Positions 16,651 to 26,385 of a stretch of DNA of 64,000 bases are shown here, piece after piece. The notes beneath the pieces are model-generated. The model was not told the origin of the DNA and searched no databases. It saw only the letters and a list, made by a program, of their open reading frames with translations. Made by a program: the position numbers and the translations under genes. The stretch is taken from NCBI GenBank assembly GCA_023390115.1, contig JAEWDM010000022.1, forward strand, positions 186,001-250,000, in the 5' to 3' direction. Source of the DNA: Bacillota bacterium (lineage in GTDB: Bacteria > Bacillota > Clostridia > Acetivibrionales > DSM-27016). The number at the start of each line of letters is the position of its first letter. Within the stretch, counting starts at the first letter, position 1.

Positions 16651-18576
16651 TTAATAATTTTTTATTTCATTTAAGTCAAAGCCGAATCTAATGGCGTTTA
16701 AATCCGATGCCAGCTCTATATGCCCATGATGGGGTTCATAATAATCGGGCTTTGAGCTTTTTGAGCATAAATTCAAGGGATCTGTTACCTTAATACTGCA
16801 TTTTCCATACTCCGTCAGACTTTTATTTTTCTTTCCTCCGATAATGTCCTTAAAATATTGAGGGAAGTCGTATTTAAACTCACGTGCCTCAGGAAGCGTC
16901 CTGCCGTAATACCCCATTACAAACTGCTGAATATCCAGTACGGTCTGCAATTCTTCTCCATCGGCAATACCGTAATTGGCCAAAATATATTGCTTTACTT
17001 CGGAATAGAATTTTCCCCAGCTGTTTTCATAAACAGTGTCCCATAACACTCCCTCATCGCCTGTAAACGGAACTGTTGTTTCATCCGGATCTCCCCTGTC
17101 CCTGAGCTTTAGAATTTGTGGATATTCACTCAGATCGTTTTGCTGCAAATCGTATAGAAATTCGGTTTGAGGTATGCTATGCTCATTCTTCAGGAAAAAC
17201 ATAATGTATTTTAAAATGGATTCTCCGTAGAAGGTATTAAATAACGCCGTCAGCCTCATCATTTTTATGAATTCATTCTGGCTCATGCTCTCAAGAGACA
17301 CCACCTGATTTTCATTAATGGGCTTAAGCCCCACCTCACGGAGATATTCAGGGTCCGACAAATTGCTCTCTGCTGCTGTCACTATTTTATATTTCTCTCT
17401 GAAATCCTTTCTTGAAATTTCAGTATTGGGAATTAAGACGGTGAAATGAACATATACGCCAAGATTAAAGTCGCATGCCCACTGAAGATCGGCCATAAAG
17501 GACCGTGTTGTACACCTTGGCAGGCCAAGCATCAATTCTATTGTTACGGGCAGATTCAAGCCCCTGAACAATTCCAGCGATTTGCGGTAGTGCTCTTCAT
17601 TTAAGTTTTTACGTCCAATGATCCTCAAGGTTTCAGCATATAAGGTCTGAATGGACAGAATAGCCTGGGATACAAGCCCCGCGTCTTTTGTCTTCTTTAT
17701 AATTTCTATAACGTTGTCATGGCTGTTCTTTGCAAAATTGGCGGCAATCTCCTTCGGGAATCCATACTTTCCCTTGATTTCACAAATATACTCCGCTACT
17801 TTGACATCACGCTTAAGTATCCCTAAGTTAGAGTCTGACAGCTCAATTACGGGAATTTTGTTTTTGCCCACCCATTCCAGCTCACTATAAATTCTTTCAA
17901 GGTCAAACTCCCTTATCTTCTGGTTTGTGGATTGGCCCCAGTCACAGAAGGCACACTTGAAGGGACATCCCCGGGTTGTTTCAAGCGTCACCATGTGCGG
18001 CTTATATACTGACAGAAACGAATCATATTCTCCGCTCAAATATGGAGAGGAAAGCTTTTTGACATCATCAATGCATCCTATCCCGGTAAATACGGGCTCA
18101 CTTCCTTTAATATAAGTAATATCCCGGATATCGTGATACTTTTTATCCGATAAGTAGCTCCTTATTACATTTAAGACGGCGTCCTCACCCTCCCCAAGAA
18201 CCATTACGTCAATATGAGGATGTTCCAGAATGAACCTTTTTGCCAACTCCTCATCCCTTGGTATGAAGGGTCCTCCAAAAACAATCATAGCATCTTCAAA
18301 GCGGTTTTTTATCGAAACACTTTCTTTCATATGAGAATTAATATTCCAAAGATAGGTTGAGAACAGAAATATCCCATTGCCCTTTTCCTCTACTTCTTCT
18401 CTGAGCTTTTCAACATCTATTATATACCCCGAGGAGAAATCAAGCTGCTCAATCTCCCGGGGAGCTAAGCTTTGCTTTAAATATGAAATTATCAGTCCCA
18501 AACCGAACGGAGGCCTGTCACAATTCAAATGTACTGCATAAACGGGTATTTTATTTTTAACCACTGTATAATCCAC
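16651..18576 (-). CDS. Large cobalamin-binding-type radical SAM enzyme
   Basis: A 641-residue protein. Residues 1-160 form a B12-binding-like Rossmann domain (FGLGLIISYLKQ, VFGGPFIPRDEELAKRF, VMVLGEGEDAVL), then the radical SAM core with TTRGCPFKCAFCDWGQ at about 202-217, and a long C-terminal region. The classical DxHxxG cobalamin motif is absent, as in many members. Length and layout resemble the C-methyltransferases GenK and GenD1 of gentamicin biosynthesis, so C-methylation of a sugar is one option, but the CDWGQSTNQK core is shared by many unrelated enzymes. It lies 12 bases after a class III aminotransferase gene. Confidence 0.75.
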   Translation of the reverse strand: MDYTVVKNKIPVYAVHLNCDRPPFGLGLIISYLKQSLAPREIEQLDFSSGYIIDVEKLREEVEEKGNGIFLFSTYLWNINSHMKESVSIKNRFEDAMIVFGGPFIPRDEELAKRFILEHPHIDVMVLGEGEDAVLNVIRSYLSDKKYHDIRDITYIKGSEPVFTGIGCIDDVKKLSSPYLSGEYDSFLSVYKPHMVTLETTRGCPFKCAFCDWGQSTNQKIREFDLERIYSELEWVGKNKIPVIELSDSNLGILKRDVKVAEYICEIKGKYGFPKEIAANFAKNSHDNVIEIIKKTKDAGLVSQAILSIQTLYAETLRIIGRKNLNEEHYRKSLELFRGLNLPVTIELMLGLPRCTTRSFMADLQWACDFNLGVYVHFTVLIPNTEISRKDFREKYKIVTAAESNLSDPEYLREVGLKPINENQVVSLESMSQNEFIKMMRLTALFNTFYGESILKYIMFFLKNEHSIPQTEFLYDLQQNDLSEYPQILKLRDRGDPDETTVPFTGDEGVLWDTVYENSWGKFYSEVKQYILANYGIADGEELQTVLDIQQFVMGYYGRTLPEAREFKYDFPQYFKDIIGGKKNKSLTEYGKCSIKVTDPLNLCSKSSKPDYYEPHHGHIELASDLNAIRFGFDLNEIKNY

Positions 18577-18588
18577 CTCATCTTTTTC

Positions 18589-19917
18589 TTAAATAAACAT
18601 GCTGTTTACTTTGATATACTCCTCTAAAACAGCCTTAAGCTTACTTATGATATAGTCAATGACACTCTTATCTATGGTATAAGGGGGTACAAAATAAACA
18701 TAATTTGCTTCAATAAATACAAATAGTCCGTTTTCAATAAAGCCGTCATGAATAGACCTCATATCTTCCATAGGTTTTTTTTGGGCTTTATCGTTGACTA
18801 ATTCAATGCAAATCAAAAGACCTGTACCTCTGATATCTCCTACAATGGGATATTCTGAAAAATTCTTTTTCAGGGCTTCAAGAAAGTACTCTCCAAGCTC
18901 CCCGACTCTAAGAGACCATTCAAAGCCTGTAAAATGATCAATAACTGCCGCCCCAAGGGCAGTACATACAGGGTTTCCATCCTGGGTAGAACCTATATGG
19001 ATTTCCTTATCCCTTAGCATGCCGGTGATTTTTCCGTTAAATACTGTGGCGCCCAAAGGAAGCAGCCCGTTGGATATTGTCTTCGATAAGCAGATAATAT
19101 CGGGAAGTATATTGTATTTCTGAAATGCAAAGTCATATCCTGTTCTCCCGAAGCCGGTCAATACTTCATCTGCGATTAAAAGCATATCATGCTCCCTAGC
19201 CAATTGGCTCAGCGTCTCCATGTATGTGTGAGGCAAAGCTATCATACCGTTTCCTTGAACCGCTTCAAAAATAATTGCGCCAATTTTACCGGTGTCAAAC
19301 TCCTTTACCTGCTTTCTCAGCAAAGACGCACACCTTTCACCGCATTCCGGGGGAGCTGAATTCAAGGGACACCGGTAACAATACGGCTGAAGTACTTTTA
19401 AGTATTCATCCCGGTTATTCAGCCTGTACGCCTGATTATATTCACTATATTCCGAGATCTCAGACATCATTGCCGAATTGCCATGGTAGCCGCCTGCAAT
19501 GGAAATAATCCCCTTCTTTTCTTTTCTGCCACGGCCAAGCCAGAAATCTCTCGCCACCTGTACGGCAACCTCGCAACAGGAGGTTCCGCTGCCTGAACAA
19601 TAAACAGATTTAAAATCTTCAGGGAGAATTCCCAGCAGCTTGTCTGCAAATGCTTCTGCAGCTTTGTTACCATGCCCGTCCATGGTAGGAATATATGCCA
19701 CCTGATCCCACTGCCTAAGTACGGCATCTCTAAAGGCCTGTATTCCATGGCCGAAACTGACATTCATCATCTGACTTTTAGTATCGATATATCTTTTTCC
19801 ATCATAGCCATACAAATAGATGCCTTTGGCTTCCTTAACAGAAGGAAACCTCAAGTAGCCCTCTTCATAGGCGGAGGTGCTTGTCCATCCCCTTAAAAGA
19901 GAGGTATTCATATCCAT
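18589..19917 (-). CDS. Class III PLP aminotransferase (BioA/omega-amine type)
   Basis: A 442-residue class III aminotransferase. Seen are the GSGTSCCEVAVQVAR phosphate-binding region, GGYHGNS, the PLP-pairing aspartate in LLIADEVLTGFGRTG and the Schiff-base lysine in LSKTISNGLLPLGA. An inserted cysteine cluster (CYRCPL...CGERC) occurs in many BioA-like relatives. It differs from the second class III enzyme at 28008, so the two probably have different substrates. Amination of a ketosugar or of an aldehyde, including the aldehyde expected from the lux-like genes, is possible but is inference. Confidence 0.82.
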   Translation of the reverse strand: MDMNTSLLRGWTSTSAYEEGYLRFPSVKEAKGIYLYGYDGKRYIDTKSQMMNVSFGHGIQAFRDAVLRQWDQVAYIPTMDGHGNKAAEAFADKLLGILPEDFKSVYCSGSGTSCCEVAVQVARDFWLGRGRKEKKGIISIAGGYHGNSAMMSEISEYSEYNQAYRLNNRDEYLKVLQPYCYRCPLNSAPPECGERCASLLRKQVKEFDTGKIGAIIFEAVQGNGMIALPHTYMETLSQLAREHDMLLIADEVLTGFGRTGYDFAFQKYNILPDIICLSKTISNGLLPLGATVFNGKITGMLRDKEIHIGSTQDGNPVCTALGAAVIDHFTGFEWSLRVGELGEYFLEALKKNFSEYPIVGDIRGTGLLICIELVNDKAQKKPMEDMRSIHDGFIENGLFVFIEANYVYFVPPYTIDKSVIDYIISKLKAVLEEYIKVNSMFI

Positions 19918-19980
19918 TCCAGCCCCCTTTAATATAATTCACTATAAAGCAAATGCTCCTTGTAAAAACATTTTATATGC

Positions 19981-21327
19981 TCATAAATCAGGTCTTTGAG
20001 CTTTTTCTACGTTATCCAAGGACTTTATCCTGCTGTACCATCCTTTTAATACGTCTATACCGTGCTCTCTTGTGTCATAGGGACATGGCAAATCCGAGAG
20101 CCAATAATCATCATTTATAAAATTGTCCTTTACCGCATCGTGATAGAGCTTTGTTCCGGGGAATATTGTCAGTATACTTGGAGCCACTGCGAATGGCTTC
20201 ACCGACTCAATTAATTGCACAGTCTCCTCTATGGTTTCATCTGTTTCTCCCGGACTGCCGACTATAAGCAAAAACTCTATATTCATGCCTGCCTTGCTGC
20301 TCATTTCACAGGCCTGTAATATGGTGTCCCTGGTTATTTTCTTATTAACCGCATTTAAGATTTTTGAAGAAAAGGATTCTATTCCATACGCCGTAAAAAG
20401 ACATCCGGCTCTTTTCATCCAGTGAAGAAGCTCCTCCGAAACCGCATCGGCTCTGGTACAGCAATTCCATGAAACCGGAATATCCCTTTTTATGAGCTCC
20501 TTACATATTTCTATGGCCCACTTCTGATCAAGAGTAAATATATCATCGGAGAAGTCGATAAACTCATAGCCATAGACCTTATTTAAAAATTCTATTTCGT
20601 CAACAATATTTTGTGGAGACCTTTTTCTCCAATGCCTTTGCCAAAAATAAGGTGTGGAGCAAAAGCTGCACTCATATGCGCAGCCTCTGCTGCCGACAAT
20701 TGCGGTCCATTTTAGGCTGTTTGCCCTGACGCCTCCAACCTCGAGCTCACGGAACCATTCTATGGAAGCATACTTTGTATCTACAAAATGCTCATATGCA
20801 GGAAACGGCATACTATCCAAATCCGTTATCAATCCCCTTTGCTTTGTCAGATATACTCCCTTCTCCCCTTTCAATGCCAGGCCGGCTATCTCATGCAAAG
20901 GCCTTTTGCTCATATATGCCCTCGCCAATTCCAGAAAGGTTAATTCACCTTCTCCCAATACAACGGCATCTACGGGAAAGCTTTCCAGCATTTGTTTATA
21001 TAAAAAATTGCTGTGGGGGCCACCCACCACAATTAAAACCTCCTCGCTTAATGAACGGATGTATTCAATTATTCTGTATGTAGAAGCCCTTTGCTCTGAA
21101 AAGCACGAAATACCGACAATACAACCTAACTCCTTCTTTATTATATCCTTTGACTTCTCCATAGGAGTATAGTATAAATCCAAAGCCTTTACATCAAATT
21201 TATTGTGCGAAAGAGTAGATGCAATATACGCTATTCCCAACGGAGGAGACCAATGCTCGTCACAATCCAGTTTTCCCAGCTCTGATGTATCATATAGAGG
21301 CGGATTAATCAATAATATATCTGCCAT
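19981..21327 (-). CDS. Cobalamin-binding-type radical SAM enzyme
   Basis: A 448-residue protein with an N-terminal B12-binding-like domain (LLINPPLYDTS, PPLGIAYIASTL, IVVGGPHSNF) and a radical SAM core with SRGCAYECSFCSTPYFW at about residues 212-228. Its size is near that of AprD4, the radical SAM diol-dehydratase of apramycin biosynthesis, and deoxygenation or C-methylation are both conceivable. No AprD3-like reductase partner is encoded in the cluster. It lies between the DOI synthase gene and the class III aminotransferase gene in the leftward operon. Confidence 0.72.
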   Translation of the reverse strand: MADILLINPPLYDTSELGKLDCDEHWSPPLGIAYIASTLSHNKFDVKALDLYYTPMEKSKDIIKKELGCIVGISCFSEQRASTYRIIEYIRSLSEEVLIVVGGPHSNFLYKQMLESFPVDAVVLGEGELTFLELARAYMSKRPLHEIAGLALKGEKGVYLTKQRGLITDLDSMPFPAYEHFVDTKYASIEWFRELEVGGVRANSLKWTAIVGSRGCAYECSFCSTPYFWQRHWRKRSPQNIVDEIEFLNKVYGYEFIDFSDDIFTLDQKWAIEICKELIKRDIPVSWNCCTRADAVSEELLHWMKRAGCLFTAYGIESFSSKILNAVNKKITRDTILQACEMSSKAGMNIEFLLIVGSPGETDETIEETVQLIESVKPFAVAPSILTIFPGTKLYHDAVKDNFINDDYWLSDLPCPYDTREHGIDVLKGWYSRIKSLDNVEKAQRPDL

Positions 21328-21420
21328 CTTAAGGTTGTCTCCTTCACTTGTTTTTTTGTAGTCTTAAGCCTTATTTACAACACCGCTTGAAAGCGCCGCT
21401 TTATCAAAGCGCTCTTTAAA

Positions 21421-22575
21421 TCAACATAACTTTGAAATGACATGCATTGCTACGTCTTCCGGAACAGGAATAAGAATATTTTCTCCGTTAAATAACGGTT
21501 CTCCAACCTTTTCTAGCAGCACCATATGGAATATTCCCTTTTCGCTGTTAAGGTAGCCCCTTTTGTTATCAAATTTCATAATTGATAAAATAGTTTCCGG
21601 CTTCAGATAGTCCGGAATTTTTACAGGTGCTCCCGCCTTTTCCAAAAGCGCCTTGTGCAATTCCACATCATCTTTAGACAAATATCCTAAGATATGGGAA
21701 ATCTCTGCCGCACACAGCATTCCCAATCCGATTGCTTCACCATGTTTTACTCCACCATTGGCAGCCAGTTCAATAGCATGGCCGACTGTATGGCCGTATT
21801 CCAGTATTAATGCATCATGCTTTTCATAAGCGTCATATCTCATAACTTGGGTTTTAGCCTTTATTGACAAATCTACAAAATAGAGATACTCCTCCTTGGA
21901 ATAATCACTGTTTTTATTGAGCGTACTAAATACCCCGTCTATACTATCCGGTAAAATTGTTAATGAGTTCTTCACCACTTCACAAAGACCCGAGACTATT
22001 TCACGCTCGGGTAAGGTTATTAAAAAGTCCATGTTTGATATTACCATCTCGGGCCTGTAAAAGGTACCTATCAAATTCTTACCGCAGCTTGAGTTTATTG
22101 CCTGCTTAAGCGATAAAACAGAATCCAGCACCGCCATCAGTGAAGTAGGTATATGGATAAACTTAATCCCCCGGAACAACAGGGCTGCAACCATGCCTGC
22201 CATATTTCCGCAAATACCTCCGCCCAGTGCTATTATGCATGTACGCCTTGTTGCTTTTTTTTCAAGAATCTTCTCAATCAACTCTTCAAGAGTCTTCAGA
22301 TTTTTGTTTTTCTCTTCACATTCAAACGATATTAAATGACATTTATAATATCTGCCAATAGTTTTCAGCAGCCTTTGCCCATATATCTGCTCAATATTTT
22401 TATCACATATTATAAAAAAAGACTCTGCATCCTCTATCTCACTTATATGTGCTATATATTCTTCATTAATGCAGTCATATAAATAATATTTATATATTTG
22501 CGAACCGAATTCTATCTCATATAACCTGTGATTATTCTTTTGTTCAGCAAACAATACGCTAAATTCCTCTCTCAT
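21421..22575 (-). CDS. 2-deoxy-scyllo-inosose synthase, BtrC-like
   Basis: A 384-residue sugar phosphate cyclase that should convert glucose 6-phosphate to 2-deoxy-scyllo-inosose, the first step to 2-DOS. It has the NAD site (ALGGGICGNMAG), metal ligands in GLCEVVKN, EYGHTVGHAIE and HGEAIGLGM, and FDNKRGY. Where 3-dehydroquinate synthase has GGKTAVN, this has SLKQAINSSCGKN, as in BtrC, and the C-terminal VLLEKVGEPL also matches. The start at 22575 is chosen over one 16 codons upstream because AGGTGAGG precedes it and nothing precedes the longer one. It leads the leftward operon. Confidence 0.93.
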   Translation of the reverse strand: MREEFSVLFAEQKNNHRLYEIEFGSQIYKYYLYDCINEEYIAHISEIEDAESFFIICDKNIEQIYGQRLLKTIGRYYKCHLISFECEEKNKNLKTLEELIEKILEKKATRRTCIIALGGGICGNMAGMVAALLFRGIKFIHIPTSLMAVLDSVLSLKQAINSSCGKNLIGTFYRPEMVISNMDFLITLPEREIVSGLCEVVKNSLTILPDSIDGVFSTLNKNSDYSKEEYLYFVDLSIKAKTQVMRYDAYEKHDALILEYGHTVGHAIELAANGGVKHGEAIGLGMLCAAEISHILGYLSKDDVELHKALLEKAGAPVKIPDYLKPETILSIMKFDNKRGYLNSEKGIFHMVLLEKVGEPLFNGENILIPVPEDVAMHVISKLC

Positions 22576-23129
22576 ATTAACCTCACCTAAAAAACATCCT
22601 GTTGACAGTAAATATGCTGACATAAAACAATATTGTTCAGTAAAATATAAATATTTGTAAGTCTATTACTGTATTTGAGCCGAATTAATGTATTTTACAG
22701 CAGACTCCATTAACTAATTTTAACAAAATTATCCCTGTATTACAATAGTTTGTTTGTTAAATGTAAAATTTTATTGAATAAGAAATAAATTTCTCATAAA
22801 TATACAATTACTGTAATAAAAAATGTGTATTTACAAGAAAAATATACAAAAACAGTTGTAATATATTAAAATTCAAGATATAATTTCAATAATAGAATTT
22901 TGCCAGTAATTACTAAACAATTTAATCGTAAAGGTAAGCAGATAAACTGTTGACACCTGCAATGTCTTCTTTCCTGCTGCAAGCGGCTATCTGTAAGTCT
23001 GTACAAGGTTTTCTTTATTCAATCAATAGGGTGCGGAAGTTATCATTACCAGGCTATGCCATAAAAATGTGAAATATCTTTCGCGTTGTATAGCTTATTT
23101 ATAATAAAATTGTGTAAAGGGGAAATGAT
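22576..23129. promoter_or_regulatory. Divergent intergenic control region of the biosynthetic cluster
   Basis: About 550 AT-rich bases separate the leftward and rightward operons, so both promoters should be here. Seen directly: a 12-bp perfect palindrome AACAATATTGTT at 22626-22637, about 50 bases before the DOI synthase start; a TTGACA at 22950-22955 without a good -10 partner; and AAAGGGG just before the ATG at 23130. I could not assign either transcription start with confidence, and no regulator gene is recognisable inside the cluster. Confidence 0.55.
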
Positions 23130-24122
23130 ATGGAAAATAGATTGTCGGAAAAGCCCGAGCCTACAGAGGTTGAACTGGAATTGACCAATCACTGCAATGC
23201 CAGCTGCCTGGCATGTCCGCGGGACCAGTTAACTGCTGAAAAAGGCTTTATGGATGAGGACACATTTCATACCATTATAGAAAAGTATGAAGATTACAGA
23301 GAAGGGCTTGCCATAAATAAAATTGCAGAGGGTGCCCGTTATCCTTTTATATCCTTTGCGGGCATGGGAGAGCCTTTATTACACAGCAAAATTTTCGACT
23401 TTGTCAAGCATGTGCGGTCACGGGATTTTAAAGCCGTATTGTTTACAAATGCTTCCTTGTTAAATGAGGAAAAGGCCTGCAGACTTGTTGAGGCCGGTAT
23501 AAATCACCTGAACATAAGCTTTTGGGGAATTAATGAGCGTGAATACAAGCCATCAATGGGACTCGATTTTAATACCTCATTAAAAAATGTAGAGTATATG
23601 TCCAAATTGGCTTCTAAGAACAATGTTTCGATAATTATAAGCTGGATTAAAAACAAATATATTACCAGTACCACTCAGGAAATAGTAGACTTTTGGAATG
23701 CAAGAGGGCTGGCAGTAGATATAGAAGAAGATAACCAGCCCTGGAACAGGGGCGGTTATTTAAGCAACGATTCGTTCAACGAGGACTTCGACTCATATCC
23801 CCCCGTCAATTATGACTTTGACGTATGGTGCAGCCAACTGTTCTTTACCGATACGGTATGCTGGAATGGTGATGTAGTAATATGCTCGTGTGATTATTAT
23901 AAAAAAGAAAATGTTATTGGTAATTTGAAATACATACACCCGGATAAAATAACAAATAAAAAACATGAAATTTTATCCTGCAAAGCAAAAATACCTGTTT
24001 GTCTGCGGTGCAAAAAGCCTGACAGAAATTATCCATTGGGCTCAAGCCCATGGGATGAGCTGCTCAGCGAAAGTGAGAAGCAAAAGTATTACGATTTTAA
24101 AAGTCAAAAAAATAGAGGTTAA
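23130..24122 (+). CDS. Radical SAM/SPASM enzyme
   Basis: A 330-residue radical SAM protein with the motif CNASCLAC near residues 22-29 and a SPASM-like cysteine set at the C-terminus (VCWNGDVVICSC, then C-x6-C-x2-C near ILSCKAKIPVCLRC). The opening EVELELTNHCNASC resembles the opening of BtrN (EVEVNSQCNRTC), the radical SAM dehydrogenase for 2-deoxy-scyllo-inosamine in butirosin, but the rest is longer and different. It is the first gene of the rightward operon, with an AAAGGGG ribosome site. A sugar or cyclitol dehydrogenase role is plausible. Confidence 0.75.
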   Translation: MENRLSEKPEPTEVELELTNHCNASCLACPRDQLTAEKGFMDEDTFHTIIEKYEDYREGLAINKIAEGARYPFISFAGMGEPLLHSKIFDFVKHVRSRDFKAVLFTNASLLNEEKACRLVEAGINHLNISFWGINEREYKPSMGLDFNTSLKNVEYMSKLASKNNVSIIISWIKNKYITSTTQEIVDFWNARGLAVDIEEDNQPWNRGGYLSNDSFNEDFDSYPPVNYDFDVWCSQLFFTDTVCWNGDVVICSCDYYKKENVIGNLKYIHPDKITNKKHEILSCKAKIPVCLRCKKPDRNYPLGSSPWDELLSESEKQKYYDFKSQKNRG

Positions 24123-24151
24123 GGAGCATTGCTATACGGAGGAGCTAAATT

Positions 24152-25225
24152 GTGAATAAGCTAAGAGAAGTAACTTTATATACCAACTTCAATTGTAACC
24201 TGAGATGTAAAATGTGCTATATGAACGGCGTAAGCCAGCAGAATAACAGATATTCATTTGAAAAGAAAAATCAGAAAATGAGCTTTGATTTTTTTAAAAA
24301 TGCAGTCGATCAGTTTCTAAGGATAAACCCCAAATGCTCCTTCTGGTTTATGGGGGGCGAACCGTTATTGCATGAGGATATAGTTAGCATGGTGGCGTAT
24401 ATAAAGAAATATGGAGAAAGCTTTATTGACATAAATACTAACGGCACCTTTCTTAAAGATAAAGGCCGGCCGCTCATAGATGAAGGGGTTGATTCACTTA
24501 CCGTTTCATTGGACGGTTTTAACTCAGAAACCTGCGACGAGGTCAGGGGCAAGGGCGTATACGATATGGTTGTGCCTGAAGTCGGCAGGCTTGTGGAGTA
24601 TAAAAAGCGTAAGAATATCGATATGATAATTAATATTAATTATACCTTAGTCAGCAGCAACTATTTAAGTGCCTCAAAAATGCTTGAGCTGTGCAGCAGT
24701 CTGGGCGTCGATAATTTCTATATTGACTTGCCTGCCTTTATCTCCTATGAAGACGGGGCCCAAACTCAAAAAATATACAGCGAAATGTTTAATATTGAAA
24801 TGGAATCATGGAAGGGCCAGCTCATGAGCGAGGTTTACGAAGCCATCGACAAGGACAGGCTAATCGGGCAATTTGACAAAATATACTCTGCAGATAAGGC
24901 TTTCGGCTTTGATATGGTTCCTCATGGGTGTTCTCCGGCTGAAATCGGCACATATTTCGGCAGGGATTGGGAAAATAAAATTAGCGGCAGCCTATGCACG
25001 AAAATAAACTACAGGACAACGCTGCTTCCGGACGGAAGCATTGCTCCCTGCACTTTATATCATGATCTGGTTTTCGGGAATTTATATCAAAACAGCTTTG
25101 AGGATATATGGAATGGAGAAAAATACCGGTTATTCCGGAAGGAGCTTTCTTCACGCCTTTTCCCGGGATGTAAAAGATGCTGCGACCTCCTTGACGAGCA
25201 TGATGAGCTTTCGTTCGGAAGCTAG
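24152..25225 (+). CDS. Radical SAM/SPASM enzyme
   Basis: A 357-residue radical SAM protein: CNLRCKMC near residues 14-21, the GGEPLL motif, then a SPASM/twitch region with LLPDGSIAPC, FGNLYQNSFEDIWNG and CKRCC. The latter block is laid out like the C-terminus of BtrN (GNVLPC, ISDIW, CKNC). GTG start after GGAGGAG. It is immediately downstream of another radical SAM gene and upstream of the zinc dehydrogenase. It could oxidise an alcohol such as C6' of paromamine, the step done by a flavoenzyme in butirosin and neomycin. That assignment is inference. Confidence 0.78.
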   Translation: MNKLREVTLYTNFNCNLRCKMCYMNGVSQQNNRYSFEKKNQKMSFDFFKNAVDQFLRINPKCSFWFMGGEPLLHEDIVSMVAYIKKYGESFIDINTNGTFLKDKGRPLIDEGVDSLTVSLDGFNSETCDEVRGKGVYDMVVPEVGRLVEYKKRKNIDMIININYTLVSSNYLSASKMLELCSSLGVDNFYIDLPAFISYEDGAQTQKIYSEMFNIEMESWKGQLMSEVYEAIDKDRLIGQFDKIYSADKAFGFDMVPHGCSPAEIGTYFGRDWENKISGSLCTKINYRTTLLPDGSIAPCTLYHDLVFGNLYQNSFEDIWNGEKYRLFRKELSSRLFPGCKRCCDLLDEHDELSFGS

Positions 25226-25330
25226 CGCCCTGTAACAGAATCCGTCTCTGGCAGGCAGGACACTGGTTTAGTATTTTGAATACATAAGCAAAATTATATA
25301 GAAATTTATAATGAAGGGCGGTTAAAAATT

Positions 25331-26350
25331 ATGATGAAGGTATTGAGAGCTGCGCAACCCGGCAGGCTGGAGCTTTGTGAGGTTGAAAAGCCTGCTTTAA
25401 AGGAAGATCAGGTATTGATACAGGTTAAATACTCAATGGTGTGCAGCAGTGATATAAAGCTCATAAAGGGTGAATTCCACGGATTGAGCTTTCCTGTTGT
25501 TCCGGGGCATGAATGGAGCGGAGTAGTTGTTGAAGCTCCTGAAAAGTATAAGCATCTCATTGGGAAAAAGGTTGTTGCCGATATATTGTTTCCATGCTTA
25601 AAATGTGAACAATGCCGCAAAGGAAGAAGAAATCTTTGTGAAAACCTGTTGGAAATCGGTATAAGCCTTCAGGGAAGCTATGCGGAATATATGGCGGTGG
25701 ATGTGACTAATGTAATTCCCATATCTGACTCCATCTCCCTGAAGCACGCCTGTATAATAGAACCGTTAGCAGTAGTATATAATGCCATACAAAGAGTTGG
25801 CGGCATTAAACCGGCAGAGACTGTCGTAATATTAGGGAGCGGAGTCATAGGCCTGCTGCTCGCTTCGCTTGCAAGGCTTATGGGAGCGACAAAAATTCTA
25901 GTGACGGATTATATTGAAGAGAGGCTTGAGATCGCCAGGAAATTAGGGGCTACCGAAACATTGAATATAAGCGGTAAATCCATTGCGGATGAGTTCAATG
26001 CCGGTAAAATATTTAATCCCGACATAGTATTTGATGCCACCGGAAATGCCGAAGGCTTTAATACAGCGTTAGAAATAGTAAAGCCCGGCGGAAAGATAGG
26101 CTATGTCGGTTACTCCGCACACGACAAAGTAAGCATTCAGCCCAGTCAAATAATGCTGAAATCCTTAAACATCTATGGAGTTCTATCCCCCACAGAGACA
26201 TGGACTGAAGCTGTGAATATAATAGAAAACAGGCTGATTGATGTGGACAGGCTCATAACCCACGAATTCAAATTAGAGGAATATGCAACTCTAATGGATT
26301 ATATGTCCAATAGAAAAAACGGCATCATAAGAGCTGTATTCAAGCTATAG
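25331..26350 (+). CDS. Zinc-dependent alcohol dehydrogenase, NeoA/BtrE-like (2-deoxy-scyllo-inosamine dehydrogenase)
   Basis: A 339-residue medium-chain dehydrogenase. Catalytic zinc ligands lie in VCSSDIK and GHEWSG, the structural zinc cysteines in PCLKCEQCRKGRRNLC, and the NAD(P) fold in VVILGSGVIGLLLASLAR. Stretches such as KGEFHGLSFPVVPGHEWSG and the C-terminal DVDRLITHEFKLEEY match my recollection of NeoA, which oxidises 2-deoxy-scyllo-inosamine at C1 on the way to 2-DOS. It would feed the second transamination. Other cyclitol dehydrogenases share the fold, but the cluster context favours this role. Confidence 0.82.
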   Translation: MMKVLRAAQPGRLELCEVEKPALKEDQVLIQVKYSMVCSSDIKLIKGEFHGLSFPVVPGHEWSGVVVEAPEKYKHLIGKKVVADILFPCLKCEQCRKGRRNLCENLLEIGISLQGSYAEYMAVDVTNVIPISDSISLKHACIIEPLAVVYNAIQRVGGIKPAETVVILGSGVIGLLLASLARLMGATKILVTDYIEERLEIARKLGATETLNISGKSIADEFNAGKIFNPDIVFDATGNAEGFNTALEIVKPGGKIGYVGYSAHDKVSIQPSQIMLKSLNIYGVLSPTETWTEAVNIIENRLIDVDRLITHEFKLEEYATLMDYMSNRKNGIIRAVFKL

Positions 26351-26385
26351 CTTAATATAGCGGCTGCAGAAGAAAGGATGTATTT

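Noticed and set aside
21421..22575. Reading the cyclase as housekeeping 3-dehydroquinate synthase (aroB)
   Set aside because: The GGKTAVN motif of AroB is replaced by the BtrC-like SLKQAINSSCGKN, and the neighbours are aminoglycoside genes, not shikimate genes.
21421..22623. Longer start for the DOI synthase at 22623
   Set aside because: No ribosome site precedes it; AGGTGAGG precedes the ATG at 22575, and homologues begin near there.
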